Assembly: GCA_044223515.1 (NCBI GenBank)
Contig: JBGALV010000003.1
Location: 1-64,000 of the forward strand
Source: SHVZ01 sp044223515
GTDB lineage: Bacteria; Pseudomonadota; Alphaproteobacteria; SHVZ01
Reading direction: 5' to 3'
DNA: 64,000 bases
Positions 40,330-49,015 of this stretch are shown piece by piece. The notes under the pieces were generated by a model that was not told the DNA's origin, made no database searches, and saw nothing but the letters and a program-made list of their open reading frames with translations. The position numbers were made by a program, and so were the translations under genes. The first letter of the stretch is position 1. Every line of letters begins with the position of its first letter.

Positions 40330-42162
40330 ATGAGCTCCGAAGACGACCGGGCTGGCACGCCCCTGGGCACAGCGGCGCCGGCCGTCCCCCCGGTCGGCGA
40401 AGGGATCACTGGGAACGAGGCGGACCTCGCCGGACACGCCTTCAAGGCCTACGCCTTTTCCGCCCAGGCACGCGCGCCCAACACCCAGCGAGCCTACCGC
40501 TCGTCCTTCGCCGACTACGTCGCCTGGTGCGACCGCCTGGGCATCGTGCCGCTCTCGGGCGACCCCCAGCTCGTCGGCATGTATCTGGCCGGCCTGCCCG
40601 AGCGACAGTTCAAATATGCGACCATTCGCATGAGGCTCTCCGCCATCGCCGCCGCCCATAGGACCGCCGGGCTCGTCCTCGACCTCAAGGATCCCCGGAT
40701 CTCGCGCGTCATGGACGGAATTGCCCGCACCGTCGGGACCCGGGCGATGCAGGCGCGACCGGTTCTCGCCGACGAGCTCGCCCTCATGATGCGGGCGCTG
40801 CCGCCGACGTCCCTCGGTACCCGCGACCGCGCGCTTCTTCTGATCGGGTTCGGCGCCGCGATGCGGCGCTCCGAGCTCGTCGCCCTCGATCTCGCCGACC
40901 TCACCGTCACCGACAGCGGCCTCAAAGTGCTGATCCGCTTCTCCAAGACAGACCAAGTCGGGGCGGGAGAGGAGGTCGGCATCCACCGCTCGGCCGACCC
41001 GAAGCTGTGCCCGGTGAAGGCGCTCCAGACGTGGCTGGCGCTGCGCGGGCACGAACCGGGTGCGCTCTTCCACCAGATCACCCGGAGCGGCCGAGTGAGG
41101 CCGGTCCGGCTTTCCGATCGAGGCGTCGCCCGCGCTGTCAAGGCGGCGGCGATCGGCGCCGGCCTGGAGCCTGATCGCTATGCCGGGCACAGTCTTCGCG
41201 CCGGCCTCGCCACCTCCGCCTCGAATGCCGGCGCCGACCTCATGCAGATCATGAACCAGACCCGGCACCGCTCGGTCGACACCGCGCGCCGCTACGTCCG
41301 CGACGCCGAGATCTGGCGCAACAACGTCACCCGCATGGTGCTGCCCCAGTCGGCCGATCCGGCCTTGCCGCCGGCGAAGCAGAACGAAGCACCGGCCCGT
41401 GAGACGGCGCACCCGGCTTTTCCTCAACCCGACGATCTCGATGCGCCGCTCTGGCGCTACCTCACCTTCGAGAAGTTCACCTGGCTGCTGCGCGAAAGCC
41501 GCCTCTACATGGCCTCGGCTGCCGACCTCGGCGAGCCGCTCGAAGGCACCTCGCCAGCCGGCGAGATCAAGTTCTGGGGTGACGCGCTAGCCCGCGCCGA
41601 GACAGACGAGATCCGCGCGACCGTGATCCAAAATCGCCGGGTCGTGCGCGATATCGTCGAGCAGTGGCGCCAGGGCTACTACGTCAGCTGCTGGCGCCAG
41701 GGCGCCGGCGACAGCCGCGCGATGTGGGCCTGCTACGCTGCCAAGCCGGACTCGGTTGCGATCCGCACCACCTACCGCGCGCTTCGAGCCCAAGTGCCTG
41801 ACTACGCCTTCATGGGCGTCGTCCGCTACATCGACTACGGCAGCAGCACGCTGCCGACGATGAACCTATTTCACCACATCACGCACAAGGACCTGCATTA
41901 CGATTTCGAGCGCGAGGTGCGCGTCGTCGTGCAGAAGCCGTGGGACCATCAGCCCCTGTTCGAAGACAACCACTTCGAGTCCACGACCACGCCGGGATTG
42001 CTGGCGCATGCGCCTCCGGTCGATCTCGCTGACCTGGTTCGCGGCGTGGTGCTTCATCCCGAAGCGTCGGGCGCTGACGTGGACAAGATCCGAGCCCTTT
42101 GCGCCGAGCACGGCCTCCCGGCCCCCGAACCGTCGCGGCAGCTGCGCCGTCCGATCTTTTGA
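40330..42162 (+). CDS. Tyrosine recombinase fused to a DUF2971-like domain
   Basis: Seen: 610 aa. N-terminal SAM-like core-binding domain (about 36-130, NTQRAYRSSFADYVAWCD), catalytic domain (about 145-335) with all expected residues: R179 (AMRRSEL), K206, H287 and R290 (AGHSLRAG), H313 (TRHRS) and Y322. After a Pro/Ala linker (about 340-370) comes a second domain (about 374-600): LWRYLTFEKFTWLLRESRLYMA with EPLEG, YYVSCWRQ...RAMWACYA (about 450-470) and HYDFEREVRVVV (about 523-534), the pattern of DUF2971. The frame is continuous with no stop between. The recombinase probably acts at the nearby inverted repeat; the role of the second domain is unknown. Confidence 0.85.
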   Translation: MSSEDDRAGTPLGTAAPAVPPVGEGITGNEADLAGHAFKAYAFSAQARAPNTQRAYRSSFADYVAWCDRLGIVPLSGDPQLVGMYLAGLPERQFKYATIRMRLSAIAAAHRTAGLVLDLKDPRISRVMDGIARTVGTRAMQARPVLADELALMMRALPPTSLGTRDRALLLIGFGAAMRRSELVALDLADLTVTDSGLKVLIRFSKTDQVGAGEEVGIHRSADPKLCPVKALQTWLALRGHEPGALFHQITRSGRVRPVRLSDRGVARAVKAAAIGAGLEPDRYAGHSLRAGLATSASNAGADLMQIMNQTRHRSVDTARRYVRDAEIWRNNVTRMVLPQSADPALPPAKQNEAPARETAHPAFPQPDDLDAPLWRYLTFEKFTWLLRESRLYMASAADLGEPLEGTSPAGEIKFWGDALARAETDEIRATVIQNRRVVRDIVEQWRQGYYVSCWRQGAGDSRAMWACYAAKPDSVAIRTTYRALRAQVPDYAFMGVVRYIDYGSSTLPTMNLFHHITHKDLHYDFEREVRVVVQKPWDHQPLFEDNHFESTTTPGLLAHAPPVDLADLVRGVVLHPEASGADVDKIRALCAEHGLPAPEPSRQLRRPIF

Positions 42163-42344
42163 GAGGCGTTCGCCGCGTTCGATACAGGCGTCTATCTCAC
42201 TACGGCTGACGTAGCAGGTTCCAGGCGATCTATGCGACTGTGCGCCCCGAGCGACAAGCCGTCGCCTGGGTCATCCTCGATGCCGCGTCCCGACATCCAT
42301 TGCCAAGCTTCCGCTTCCAGGAGCGGGGGCTCGAAGCAGGCCGC

Positions 42345-43547
42345 GTGAGCCCTCCCGGCACTCCTTTGCCGCGCCTCGGCATCCGCTGGACCTTCACCAG
42401 CTTCACGGGATGGGGCGTGTTCGGTCTCAATCTGGCTCGCGATCTCACGCGTCGCGGCCTGGCCACCCCGGTGCCGCTCTACACCGAGGATCTTTTGACC
42501 GACGAGGCGAGGAGTGACCCCGTGCTCGCGCCGGCGCTGGCAGCGCAGCACGAGGTCGCGCCGCGCCTGGCGACGGGCGGCCGGCTTCACCTCGATTTCC
42601 CGGTTCTGCACGGGCTCGGAAACGGCCTCGGCGCCGGTCAGCTCAGCAGCCAGGTCTTCGGCACGCCGGACATCGGCATGGTCTTTCTCGAAGATACGCG
42701 TCCCGGCGACGCCGTGACCCAGGCGGCTCGCTATCGCCTCCTGCTCGCCGGGTCCACGTGGAACGGCGACGTGCTGCGCGGTTTCGGCATTTCGCATGTC
42801 GCCGTCTGCCCGCAGGGTGTCGACACGGCCCTGTTCCGGCCGCAGCCGCGCCGTGGCGTCTTCGGCGACCGCTTCACGATCTTCTCGGGCGGCAAGCTCG
42901 AGTTCAGAAAGGGGCAGGACATCGTCATCGCCGCCTTCCGCATGTTCCGTGCGCGGCATCCCGACGCCCTGCTGCTCACCGCCTGGTCCTCGCCCTTTCC
43001 CGGTGCCGCCGACGATCTGGCGCAGTCGCCTCACCGCACGGGAGCGCCTGTAGCCGCCGACGATCCGGAGTCGGTGTCCCGCTGGCTGGCTCAGAACGGC
43101 ATCCCGCTGGACAGCATGGCGCTGTTGCCGGCGATCTCGAACGAGGCCATGGCCTCGTGGCTCGGCGATGTCGACGCCGCCGTCTTCGTCAGCCGCGCGG
43201 AGGGTGGCACCAATCTCGCGGCAATGGAGGCGCTTGCCTGCGGGGTGCCGACCATCCTTTCCGCCAACACCGGGCACCGCGACCTGATCGCCTCGGTTCC
43301 GTGCGTCGCGCTCGACCGTCAGTCGGCCATATCGGCCGGCCCCACGGCTGCCGGAACGGCCGGTTGGGGCGAGACCGACCCGATGGACGTGGTCGAGGCG
43401 CTGGAGCAGCTTTACGCGCGGCGCGAGGAGGCGAGGGCGATGGGGCGGGAAGCGGCGGCGGCCATGGCGTCGACTTGGTCCTGGCCCCGGCGCATCGATG
43501 GGATGCTTTCCGCTCTGGCCGAAACCGGCGCCTGGCCGCACGCATGA
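42345..43547 (+). CDS. GT4-family glycosyltransferase
   Basis: Seen: about 400 aa GT-B protein; TSFTGWGVFGLNLARDLTRRG near the N-terminus, VAVCPQGVDTALFRP (about 170), FTIFSGGKLEFRKGQDIVIAAF (about 190-212), and the E(x7)E-like donor block FVSRAEGGTNLAAMEALACGVPTIL (about 280-305). Start: the GTG at 42345 places the family N-terminus correctly; an in-frame GTG at 42240 would add 35 poorly conserved residues. ATGA overlap with the following TPR/GT41 gene. Probably a soluble retaining glycosyltransferase extending the glycan. Confidence 0.82.
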   Translation: MSPPGTPLPRLGIRWTFTSFTGWGVFGLNLARDLTRRGLATPVPLYTEDLLTDEARSDPVLAPALAAQHEVAPRLATGGRLHLDFPVLHGLGNGLGAGQLSSQVFGTPDIGMVFLEDTRPGDAVTQAARYRLLLAGSTWNGDVLRGFGISHVAVCPQGVDTALFRPQPRRGVFGDRFTIFSGGKLEFRKGQDIVIAAFRMFRARHPDALLLTAWSSPFPGAADDLAQSPHRTGAPVAADDPESVSRWLAQNGIPLDSMALLPAISNEAMASWLGDVDAAVFVSRAEGGTNLAAMEALACGVPTILSANTGHRDLIASVPCVALDRQSAISAGPTAAGTAGWGETDPMDVVEALEQLYARREEARAMGREAAAAMASTWSWPRRIDGMLSALAETGAWPHA

Positions 43548-45769
43548 CCGAGGACGAGGGCTCGACGATTGCCCGTCTCTATGGCGAAGCGCTTGCCCGC
43601 GCCGACGCCGGTGACCTCGTCAATGCTCGCGGAAATCTCCGGCGTACGGTGGCCTTCCGTCCGTCCATGCCCGAACTCGCTATCGCCCTCGGAACGGTTG
43701 CGCTTCGTGCGAACGACCCGGCGGGGGCGCTTTGCCACTTCTCGCGTTCCCTCGCGCTCGATCCGCTCGGCGCTCACGGACTCTACAATCATGCTCTGAC
43801 CCTCGACCGCTTCGACGTCGTACGCGCAGCAAGGGGGTTTCGCCAAGCGCTCGTCCGGGCCCCGGACCTCGCCGCCGCTCAAGCCGGCCTCGGCCGTACG
43901 GCGCTCCGGTCGGAGAAGCCTCTGGACGCGATGGTCCACCTGCGGCGGGCGATCTCGTCCACGCCGAGCGACCCCGACCTTCATGTAGATCTCGGCCACG
44001 CGCTTCGTGCGGCTGGACGGCACCCGTCTGCAATCGCCAGCTATCGAGAGGCCGTACGCCTCGCGCCCAATGCCGCCGAACCCCTGGTCAATCTCGCCGG
44101 GGGGCTGGCTCAGACCGGACGCATGGCGGAAGCGGAGGCGAAATGCCGCAAGGCACTGGCTCTCATGCCGGCCGCGAGCGTCGCCTTCCACAACCTCGCC
44201 GAAGCGACGACCGGCGCCCTCCAGAGCACGGCCCTGATCCGCGCCCTGGCGATAGAACCGGACTTCGCGGCGGCTCATCTCAATCTCGGCGTCCTCCGTC
44301 ATGCTCAGGACCGGCTCGAGGAGGCCCGTCTCCACTATCGCGCCGCGATCGCTCTCGCGCCCGAGACGGCGAGGGCCCACCACAACGCCGGCGCCCTGCT
44401 GATGCAGCGGGGCGAGACGGGCAGGGCGGTCCCGCTGTTCCGACGTGCAGTGGCGCTCGACCCGAGCAGCCCGACGCTGACGAGCGATCTTCTTTTCTGC
44501 CTCTGCTTCATCGAGAAGCCCGATCTCGATGCGATCTTCCTGGAGCATCGTCGGTTCGCCTCTCGCTTCGTCCACGACCCGACCGTCGGGTCCGCCTTCA
44601 GGAACAATCGCGATCCCGCTCGCGTCCTTCGCATCGGCTATGTTTCTTCGAACCTGCATCGTCATCCCGTCGGCCACGCGCTGCTCGGACTTTTCGAGCA
44701 TCAGGATCGCAAGCAGATCGAGATCACAGCCTATGCGGGGCCTGCGCCGATGGACGAGATGGCCCGGCGCCTGCGGGCGGCGACCGACCGCTGGATCGAT
44801 ACGGGCGGAATGGCGGACGACGAGCTCGCGGCGCGGGTGCGCCGGGACGGAATCGACATCCTCGTCGATTGCATCGGCCACCTGCCGCAGGGGCGGCTGC
44901 TCGCCTTCGGGCAGCGGGCGGCACCGATCCAGATCGGCTTCCCGGTCTATCCCAACACGACCGGACTTTCGGAGATGGACTACCGGATCGCCGACGCCGA
45001 GATCGCACCGGCCATCGCCGACCGCCACCACACCGAGCGCCTGATCAGGCTTCCGGACGTCTATGCCTGCCATCACCCGGCCGACGACTCGGTGGCGCCG
45101 GCATCGGGCCCGCCTTTCGACCGAACCGGCGTCTTCACCTTCGCCTCGTTCAACAACCCGGCGAAGCTTGGAGACGCGGTCCTGACCGCCTGGGCCGAGA
45201 TCCTGCGGCGCACGCCGAAGGCGCGCCTCCTTCTCAAATGGCGTGTCCTCGACCGGACGTCAGCTCCCGTTGCCGGGTTGCAGCGTCTAGGAATCGCGCC
45301 GGAGCGGATCGTCGTTTCAGGCTGGTCGGCGAGCGCCTATGCGCCTTACCTCGACGTCGACTGCTGCCTCGACCCCTTCGTCAACGGGGGCAACACCACC
45401 TATGACGCCCTCTGGATGGGCGTGCCGGTCCTCAGCCTACGGGGCCCCCATCTCTTCGCGCGAGTCGGATCCAGCCTGCTTCGGCAGGTAGGCTTGAGCG
45501 AGCTGGTCGTCGACAGCGTCGACGCCTATATCGATACAGCCGTGGCCCTCGCGGGAGACGAGGAAAGACTGCGTCGGGTCCGCCATGGGCTCCGGGAGCG
45601 CGTGGCAGCGTCCGCCCTGGCCGACGGACCACGCTATGCGGCACATGTCGACACGGCCTATCGGGCGGTCTGGCGGCGCTGGTGCGACGGTCTGGCGCCG
45701 GCGGCGCTGACGCTGGGACGGGATGGGGGGATTGCCTGGTCGGCAGAGACGGCCACCGCCGTCTCTTGA
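43544..45769 (+). CDS. TPR/GT41 (OGT/SPINDLY-like) glycosyltransferase, divergent
   Basis: Seen: 741 aa; about nine TPR units (10-330), then LRIGYVSSNLHRHPVGHALLG near 361, IDILVDCIGHLPQGRLL near 440, APIQIGFPVYPNTTG near 462, FTFASFNNPAKLGDAVLTAWAEIL near 530 and CLDPFVNGGNTTYDALWMGVPVL near 608. The catalytic-domain His (HRHP) and the Lys (PAKL) are kept. ATG overlaps the stop of the GT4 gene (ATGA). Probable protein glycosyltransferase; donor unknown. Followed after 100 bp by the amidotransferase set. Confidence 0.87.
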   Translation: MTEDEGSTIARLYGEALARADAGDLVNARGNLRRTVAFRPSMPELAIALGTVALRANDPAGALCHFSRSLALDPLGAHGLYNHALTLDRFDVVRAARGFRQALVRAPDLAAAQAGLGRTALRSEKPLDAMVHLRRAISSTPSDPDLHVDLGHALRAAGRHPSAIASYREAVRLAPNAAEPLVNLAGGLAQTGRMAEAEAKCRKALALMPAASVAFHNLAEATTGALQSTALIRALAIEPDFAAAHLNLGVLRHAQDRLEEARLHYRAAIALAPETARAHHNAGALLMQRGETGRAVPLFRRAVALDPSSPTLTSDLLFCLCFIEKPDLDAIFLEHRRFASRFVHDPTVGSAFRNNRDPARVLRIGYVSSNLHRHPVGHALLGLFEHQDRKQIEITAYAGPAPMDEMARRLRAATDRWIDTGGMADDELAARVRRDGIDILVDCIGHLPQGRLLAFGQRAAPIQIGFPVYPNTTGLSEMDYRIADAEIAPAIADRHHTERLIRLPDVYACHHPADDSVAPASGPPFDRTGVFTFASFNNPAKLGDAVLTAWAEILRRTPKARLLLKWRVLDRTSAPVAGLQRLGIAPERIVVSGWSASAYAPYLDVDCCLDPFVNGGNTTYDALWMGVPVLSLRGPHLFARVGSSLLRQVGLSELVVDSVDAYIDTAVALAGDEERLRRVRHGLRERVAASALADGPRYAAHVDTAYRAVWRRWCDGLAPAALTLGRDGGIAWSAETATAVS

Positions 45770-45840
45770 ATACCAGCCCCGGCGCTTTGATGTATCATCG
45801 TCGCTGCCCAACATCGCCGCCTGACGCATGCAAGGCAGCC

Positions 45841-45856
45841 CCGGTCGGATGACCGG
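45841..45856 (+). other. Stem-loop before the amidotransferase gene
   Basis: 6-bp stem CCGGTC/GACCGG with a four-base loop, 31 bases before the GTG start of the amidotransferase gene, in the 118-bp gap after the TPR/GT41 gene (45770-45887). Possible regulatory or attenuation structure. Confidence 0.3.
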
Positions 45857-45874
45857 CGTGGCCCCATAAATGAC

Positions 45875-45880
45875 GAGGAA
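45875..45880 (+). promoter_or_regulatory. Ribosome binding site GAGGAA that decides a GTG start
   Basis: GAGGAA lies seven bases before the GTG at 45888. The alternative ATG at 45870 has no Shine-Dalgarno-like sequence, and the GTG start puts the CxxCVMP zinc motif at the usual N-terminal place. Confidence 0.6.
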
Positions 45881-45887
45881 CGAGTCC

Positions 45888-47075
45888 GTGTCGCTTCACT
45901 CCTGCAGCCGTTGCGTGATGCCGGAAACGGCCGAGTCTCTGTCGTTCAGCAAGGAAGGCGTCTGCTCCGTCTGCCGTCAGATCGAGGTCAAACAGACCGT
46001 CATCGACTGGAGCGAGCGCGGGGAAGAGCTGAAGCGCATCGCCGACTCCGTGCGCGGCAAGGGCGACTACGACTGTATCGTGCCGTTCTCCGGCGGCAAG
46101 GACTCGACCTATACGCTCTGGTACGTGGTCAAGGAGCTCAAACTGAAGCCGCTGGTGGTGCGTTTCGACCACGGCTTCCTTCGGCCCACCGTCATCGACA
46201 ACAGCCTGAAGACCTTTCGCCTGCTCGGCGTCGACGTGCTCCACTTCACGCCGAACTGGCAGGTCGTGCGCAAGCTGATGTTCGAGTCGTTGCGTCGGCG
46301 CGGTGACTTCTGCTGGCACTGCCACACCGGCATCTATTCCTACCCGATGTGGGTAGCGACCTGGCAGAGCGTGCCGCTGATCATCTGGGGCGAACCTTCG
46401 GCCGAGTACGCCTCATTCTACAAGTACGACGAGATCGAGGTTCACGACGAGGAACGCTACAACCTCATCATCAACCTCGGGATCAACCCCGAGGACATGC
46501 AGGGCATGCTCGACGATACGATCTCGCCGTATCCCGTCACCGCGCGCGACCTAAAGCCCTATGCCATGCCGCCGATGTCTCTTCTCAAGGAGAAGGGTGT
46601 GCGTCAAATGTTCCTCGGCAACTACATTCCCTGGGACGTCCGCAAGCAGGTCGACATCGTCAAGCGCGAGCTCGACTGGAAGGGCGATCAGGTCGAAGGC
46701 ATCCCGCCGGACTACGACTACGAGAAGATCGAGTGCTTCCTCCAGGGCGTGCGCGACTACATCAAGTTCCTGAAGCGCGGCTTCGGCCGCACGGCCCACC
46801 TGGCGTCAATCGACATCCGCAACGGCCGCATGTCACGCGAGAAGGGGGCAGAGCTGGTCGCCGCCTATGACGGGCGGAGGCCGCCATCGCTCGATCTCTT
46901 CCTCGACTTCCTCGGCATCGACGAGCCGCGCTTCATGGAGATCGTCGCGCCGCATGTCGTGCATCCTCACGAAATGCCAACCCTCGACGAGGTCAAGGCG
47001 TCTGCACAGAACTGGCGCACATGGGACTACGACCAGTGGTCGCGCGCCGGCCGGTCGACCAAGACCGAGGCCTGA
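45888..47075 (+). CDS. N-acetyl sugar amidotransferase (WbpG/PseA-like)
   Basis: Known: these PP-loop ATPases replace an acetamido oxygen with an amino group, giving acetamidino sugars, using ammonia from a HisH/HisF-type partner pair. Seen: 395 aa; CSRCVMPETAESLSF at the N-terminus with C6/C9, VCSVCRQ, PP-loop VPFSGGKDSTYTLWY (about 66-80), FDHGFLRPT, FCWHCHTGIYS and ASIDIRNGRMSREKGAEL. The zinc Cys sets and the PP-loop are complete. The next two genes are the HisH and HisF homologues. Points to an acetamidino nonulosonic acid or a 2,3-diacetamido uronic acid derivative. Confidence 0.88.
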   Translation: MSLHSCSRCVMPETAESLSFSKEGVCSVCRQIEVKQTVIDWSERGEELKRIADSVRGKGDYDCIVPFSGGKDSTYTLWYVVKELKLKPLVVRFDHGFLRPTVIDNSLKTFRLLGVDVLHFTPNWQVVRKLMFESLRRRGDFCWHCHTGIYSYPMWVATWQSVPLIIWGEPSAEYASFYKYDEIEVHDEERYNLIINLGINPEDMQGMLDDTISPYPVTARDLKPYAMPPMSLLKEKGVRQMFLGNYIPWDVRKQVDIVKRELDWKGDQVEGIPPDYDYEKIECFLQGVRDYIKFLKRGFGRTAHLASIDIRNGRMSREKGAELVAAYDGRRPPSLDLFLDFLGIDEPRFMEIVAPHVVHPHEMPTLDEVKASAQNWRTWDYDQWSRAGRSTKTEA

Positions 47076-47701
47076 TGCGTCTCTCGATCGTCGACTGCGG
47101 CGTCAACAACCTCGCATCGGTCAGCAATGCGGTGGCCGCCGCCGGCTTCTCGCCAGAGGTCGTGACCGAACCTGAACAGGTTCTTGCCGCCGATCGCCTG
47201 GTGCTGCCGGGCATCGGCGCCGCCGCCGAAGCGCTGAATCGTCTGCGATCGCGCGGCCTCGACCAAGCCCTGGACGAAGCGGTGCGCCGGCGTGGCCGCC
47301 CTCTGCTCGGGATCTGCCTCGGCATGCAGATGCTGGCGGAGCGGCTTCTCGAGTACGGAGAGCACAAAGGCCTCGGCTGGATCGCGGGCGACGTGGTCGG
47401 GCTCGATACCATCGCCGGCTTCGGCGAGCGTTCGCCGCACATGGGCTGGAACACGATCGACGCGGACGAGTCAGCCGACGCGCTGCTCGGCCGGCCGCGC
47501 GGCGAGCGCAGCTACTATTTCTGCCATTCCTACACGCTGGTGACTCCGGACGCAGGCAGCGTCATCGCCACGACCGATCACGGCCGCCCCCTTGTCGCCG
47601 CGATCCGCTTCGACAGCGTCGTCGCCACCCAGTTCCATCCCGAGCGCAGCCACGTCAACGGCGCCCGGCTGCTCGCGGCTTTCGGTGCGTGGACACCATG
47701 A
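47075..47701 (+). CDS. HisH-like glutamine amidotransferase
   Basis: Seen: 208 aa class I amidotransferase; SIVDCGVNNLASVSNAV at the N-terminus, LLGICLGMQMLAERLL with nucleophile C81, HMGWNTID, SYYFCHSYTL and the QFHPERS block with H188 and E190. It produces ammonia from glutamine for the HisF-like partner. The start ATG shares one base with the upstream stop (TGATG), and the stop overlaps the HisF-like ATG. In this context (after the amidotransferase gene, no other his genes) it serves sugar amidation, not histidine biosynthesis. Confidence 0.9.
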   Translation: MRLSIVDCGVNNLASVSNAVAAAGFSPEVVTEPEQVLAADRLVLPGIGAAAEALNRLRSRGLDQALDEAVRRRGRPLLGICLGMQMLAERLLEYGEHKGLGWIAGDVVGLDTIAGFGERSPHMGWNTIDADESADALLGRPRGERSYYFCHSYTLVTPDAGSVIATTDHGRPLVAAIRFDSVVATQFHPERSHVNGARLLAAFGAWTP

Positions 47702-48471
47702 GCGTCCGTAGGCGCCTGATCCCGAGCCTTCTCCTCCGGCGTGGACGACTGGTAAAGGGCGTCCGCTATGCAGCGCATCGCGATGCCGGGCATCCGGTCG
47801 GCACCGCGCGCGCGCACAACGCCCAAGGCGCCGACGAACTGGCGCTGGTCGACATCGACGCGGCGCGGGAGGGACGGGCGCCCGACCTCGATACGCTTCG
47901 CGCGGTCGCCGCGGTCACGTTCGTGCCCCTCACCTTCGGAGGCGGCATCGTTGATACCGACACCGCCCGCGCCTGCATCGCCGGCGGCGCCGACAAGGTC
48001 ATGGTCACCGCGGCCACCCTCGACCGGCCGGCGCTGATCGACGACCTTGCCCACGTCCTCGGTGTCCAGGCGGTCGTGCTCGGTCTCGACATCCTGCGTG
48101 ACGACGCCGGCCACTACCGGCTCTATGACCACCGGCGCCAAGTCGCGGTCGCCGATCGCGACTGGAAGTCCTGGGTGAAGGAGGCCGCGGCGCGAGGCAT
48201 CGGCGAGATACGCGTGATGGCAGTCGACCGCGAAGGCACGCGCGCAGGCCTGGATCTCGCGCTTCACGCGGAGATGTCGGAGCTGACGCGTGTTCCTATC
48301 ATCCTCGAAGGCGGCGCCGGAACGCTCAAGCATCTCGACGAGGCGTTCGCCGCTGACGTGATGGCCGTCGGGCTCGGCACCATGCTGGTTTTCTCCGACA
48401 ACAACATCTTCAAGCTCAAGCAATTCCTCGGTGTCCGCGGCCATCAGGTCAGGCGCCTGGAAAGTGCGTGA
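47698..48471 (+). CDS. HisF-like cyclase partner for sugar amidation
   Basis: Seen: 257 aa TIM barrel; RRRLIPSLLLRRGRLVKGVRY at the N-terminus, VPLTFGGGIVDTDTARACIAGGADKVMV (about 77-105), and EIRVMAVDREGTRAGLD. The normal HisF catalytic aspartate (near residue 11 in IPCLDV) is replaced: residue 12 here is Leu in IPSLLL. This is typical of the HisF2 copies that pass ammonia to WbpG/PseA-type enzymes. ATGA overlap with the HisH-like gene. The C-terminus ends five bases before the acetyltransferase gene start. Confidence 0.88.
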   Translation: MSVRRRLIPSLLLRRGRLVKGVRYAAHRDAGHPVGTARAHNAQGADELALVDIDAAREGRAPDLDTLRAVAAVTFVPLTFGGGIVDTDTARACIAGGADKVMVTAATLDRPALIDDLAHVLGVQAVVLGLDILRDDAGHYRLYDHRRQVAVADRDWKSWVKEAAARGIGEIRVMAVDREGTRAGLDLALHAEMSELTRVPIILEGGAGTLKHLDEAFAADVMAVGLGTMLVFSDNNIFKLKQFLGVRGHQVRRLESA

Positions 48472-48475
48472 CGGC

Positions 48476-49015
48476 ATGCGGCTCGACCATCCCATCGATA
48501 CGCCGCGGCTGACCCTCCGATCCCTGGACGAGACGGCGGCAAACGGCGCCTATCTCTCCTGGATGGAGGACCCGGATGTGTTGCGCTATCTCGAGGCCCG
48601 CCACGGCAGGCACGATGCGCATTCGATCGCCGCCTTCATCCGCTCGGCCAACGAGAGCCGCGACTCCCTGCTGCTCGGCATGTTCGTGCGCGCGGCAGGT
48701 CGTCACATCGGGAACATCAAGCTGGGGCCTATCGACTGGCCGAACCGCCGCGGCGAGATCGGGATCATGATCGGCGACCGGACCTCCTGGGGTCTCGGCT
48801 ATGCACGCGAGGCGATCGGTGCACTGGCCGACCATGCGTTCACCGGTCTGGGTCTGCACAAGCTGACTGCCGGGTACATAGAGGCGAACGCCGCATCCGG
48901 TAGGGCTTTCGCGGCAGCCGGCTTCACGGTCGAAGCTCGATACGCCAAGCACTTTCTGGCGGACGGTGCCTGGGCCGACGGAATGCGGGTCGCGCGCTTC
49001 GCCCCCGGCAGCTAG
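48476..49015 (+). CDS. GNAT acetyltransferase (RimJ/RimL type)
   Basis: Seen: 179 aa; DTPRLTLRSLDETAANGAYL at the N-terminus, LLGMFVRAAGRHIGNIKLG, GEIGIMIGDRTSWGLGYAREAIGAL (acetyl-CoA loop about 100-125, with GLGYA in place of Q/RxxGxG/A), GLHKLTAGYIEANAASGRAF and FTVEARY. Start ATG 48476; a GTG twelve bases upstream (48464) is an alternative. In this cluster a role like PseH (N-acetylation of a sugar amine) is plausible, but RimJ/RimL-type proteins have many substrates. Confidence 0.82.
   Translation: MRLDHPIDTPRLTLRSLDETAANGAYLSWMEDPDVLRYLEARHGRHDAHSIAAFIRSANESRDSLLLGMFVRAAGRHIGNIKLGPIDWPNRRGEIGIMIGDRTSWGLGYAREAIGALADHAFTGLGLHKLTAGYIEANAASGRAFAAAGFTVEARYAKHFLADGAWADGMRVARFAPGS

Noticed and set aside
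41400..41500. A frameshift or gene boundary between the recombinase and the DUF2971-like part
   Set aside because: The reading frame is continuous, codon usage is even, and a normal Pro/Ala linker joins the two parts; no internal start with a ribosome site was evident.
47075..48471. Histidine biosynthesis genes hisH/hisF
   Set aside because: No other his genes nearby, HisF lacks its catalytic Asp, and both are coupled to an N-acetyl sugar amidotransferase gene.
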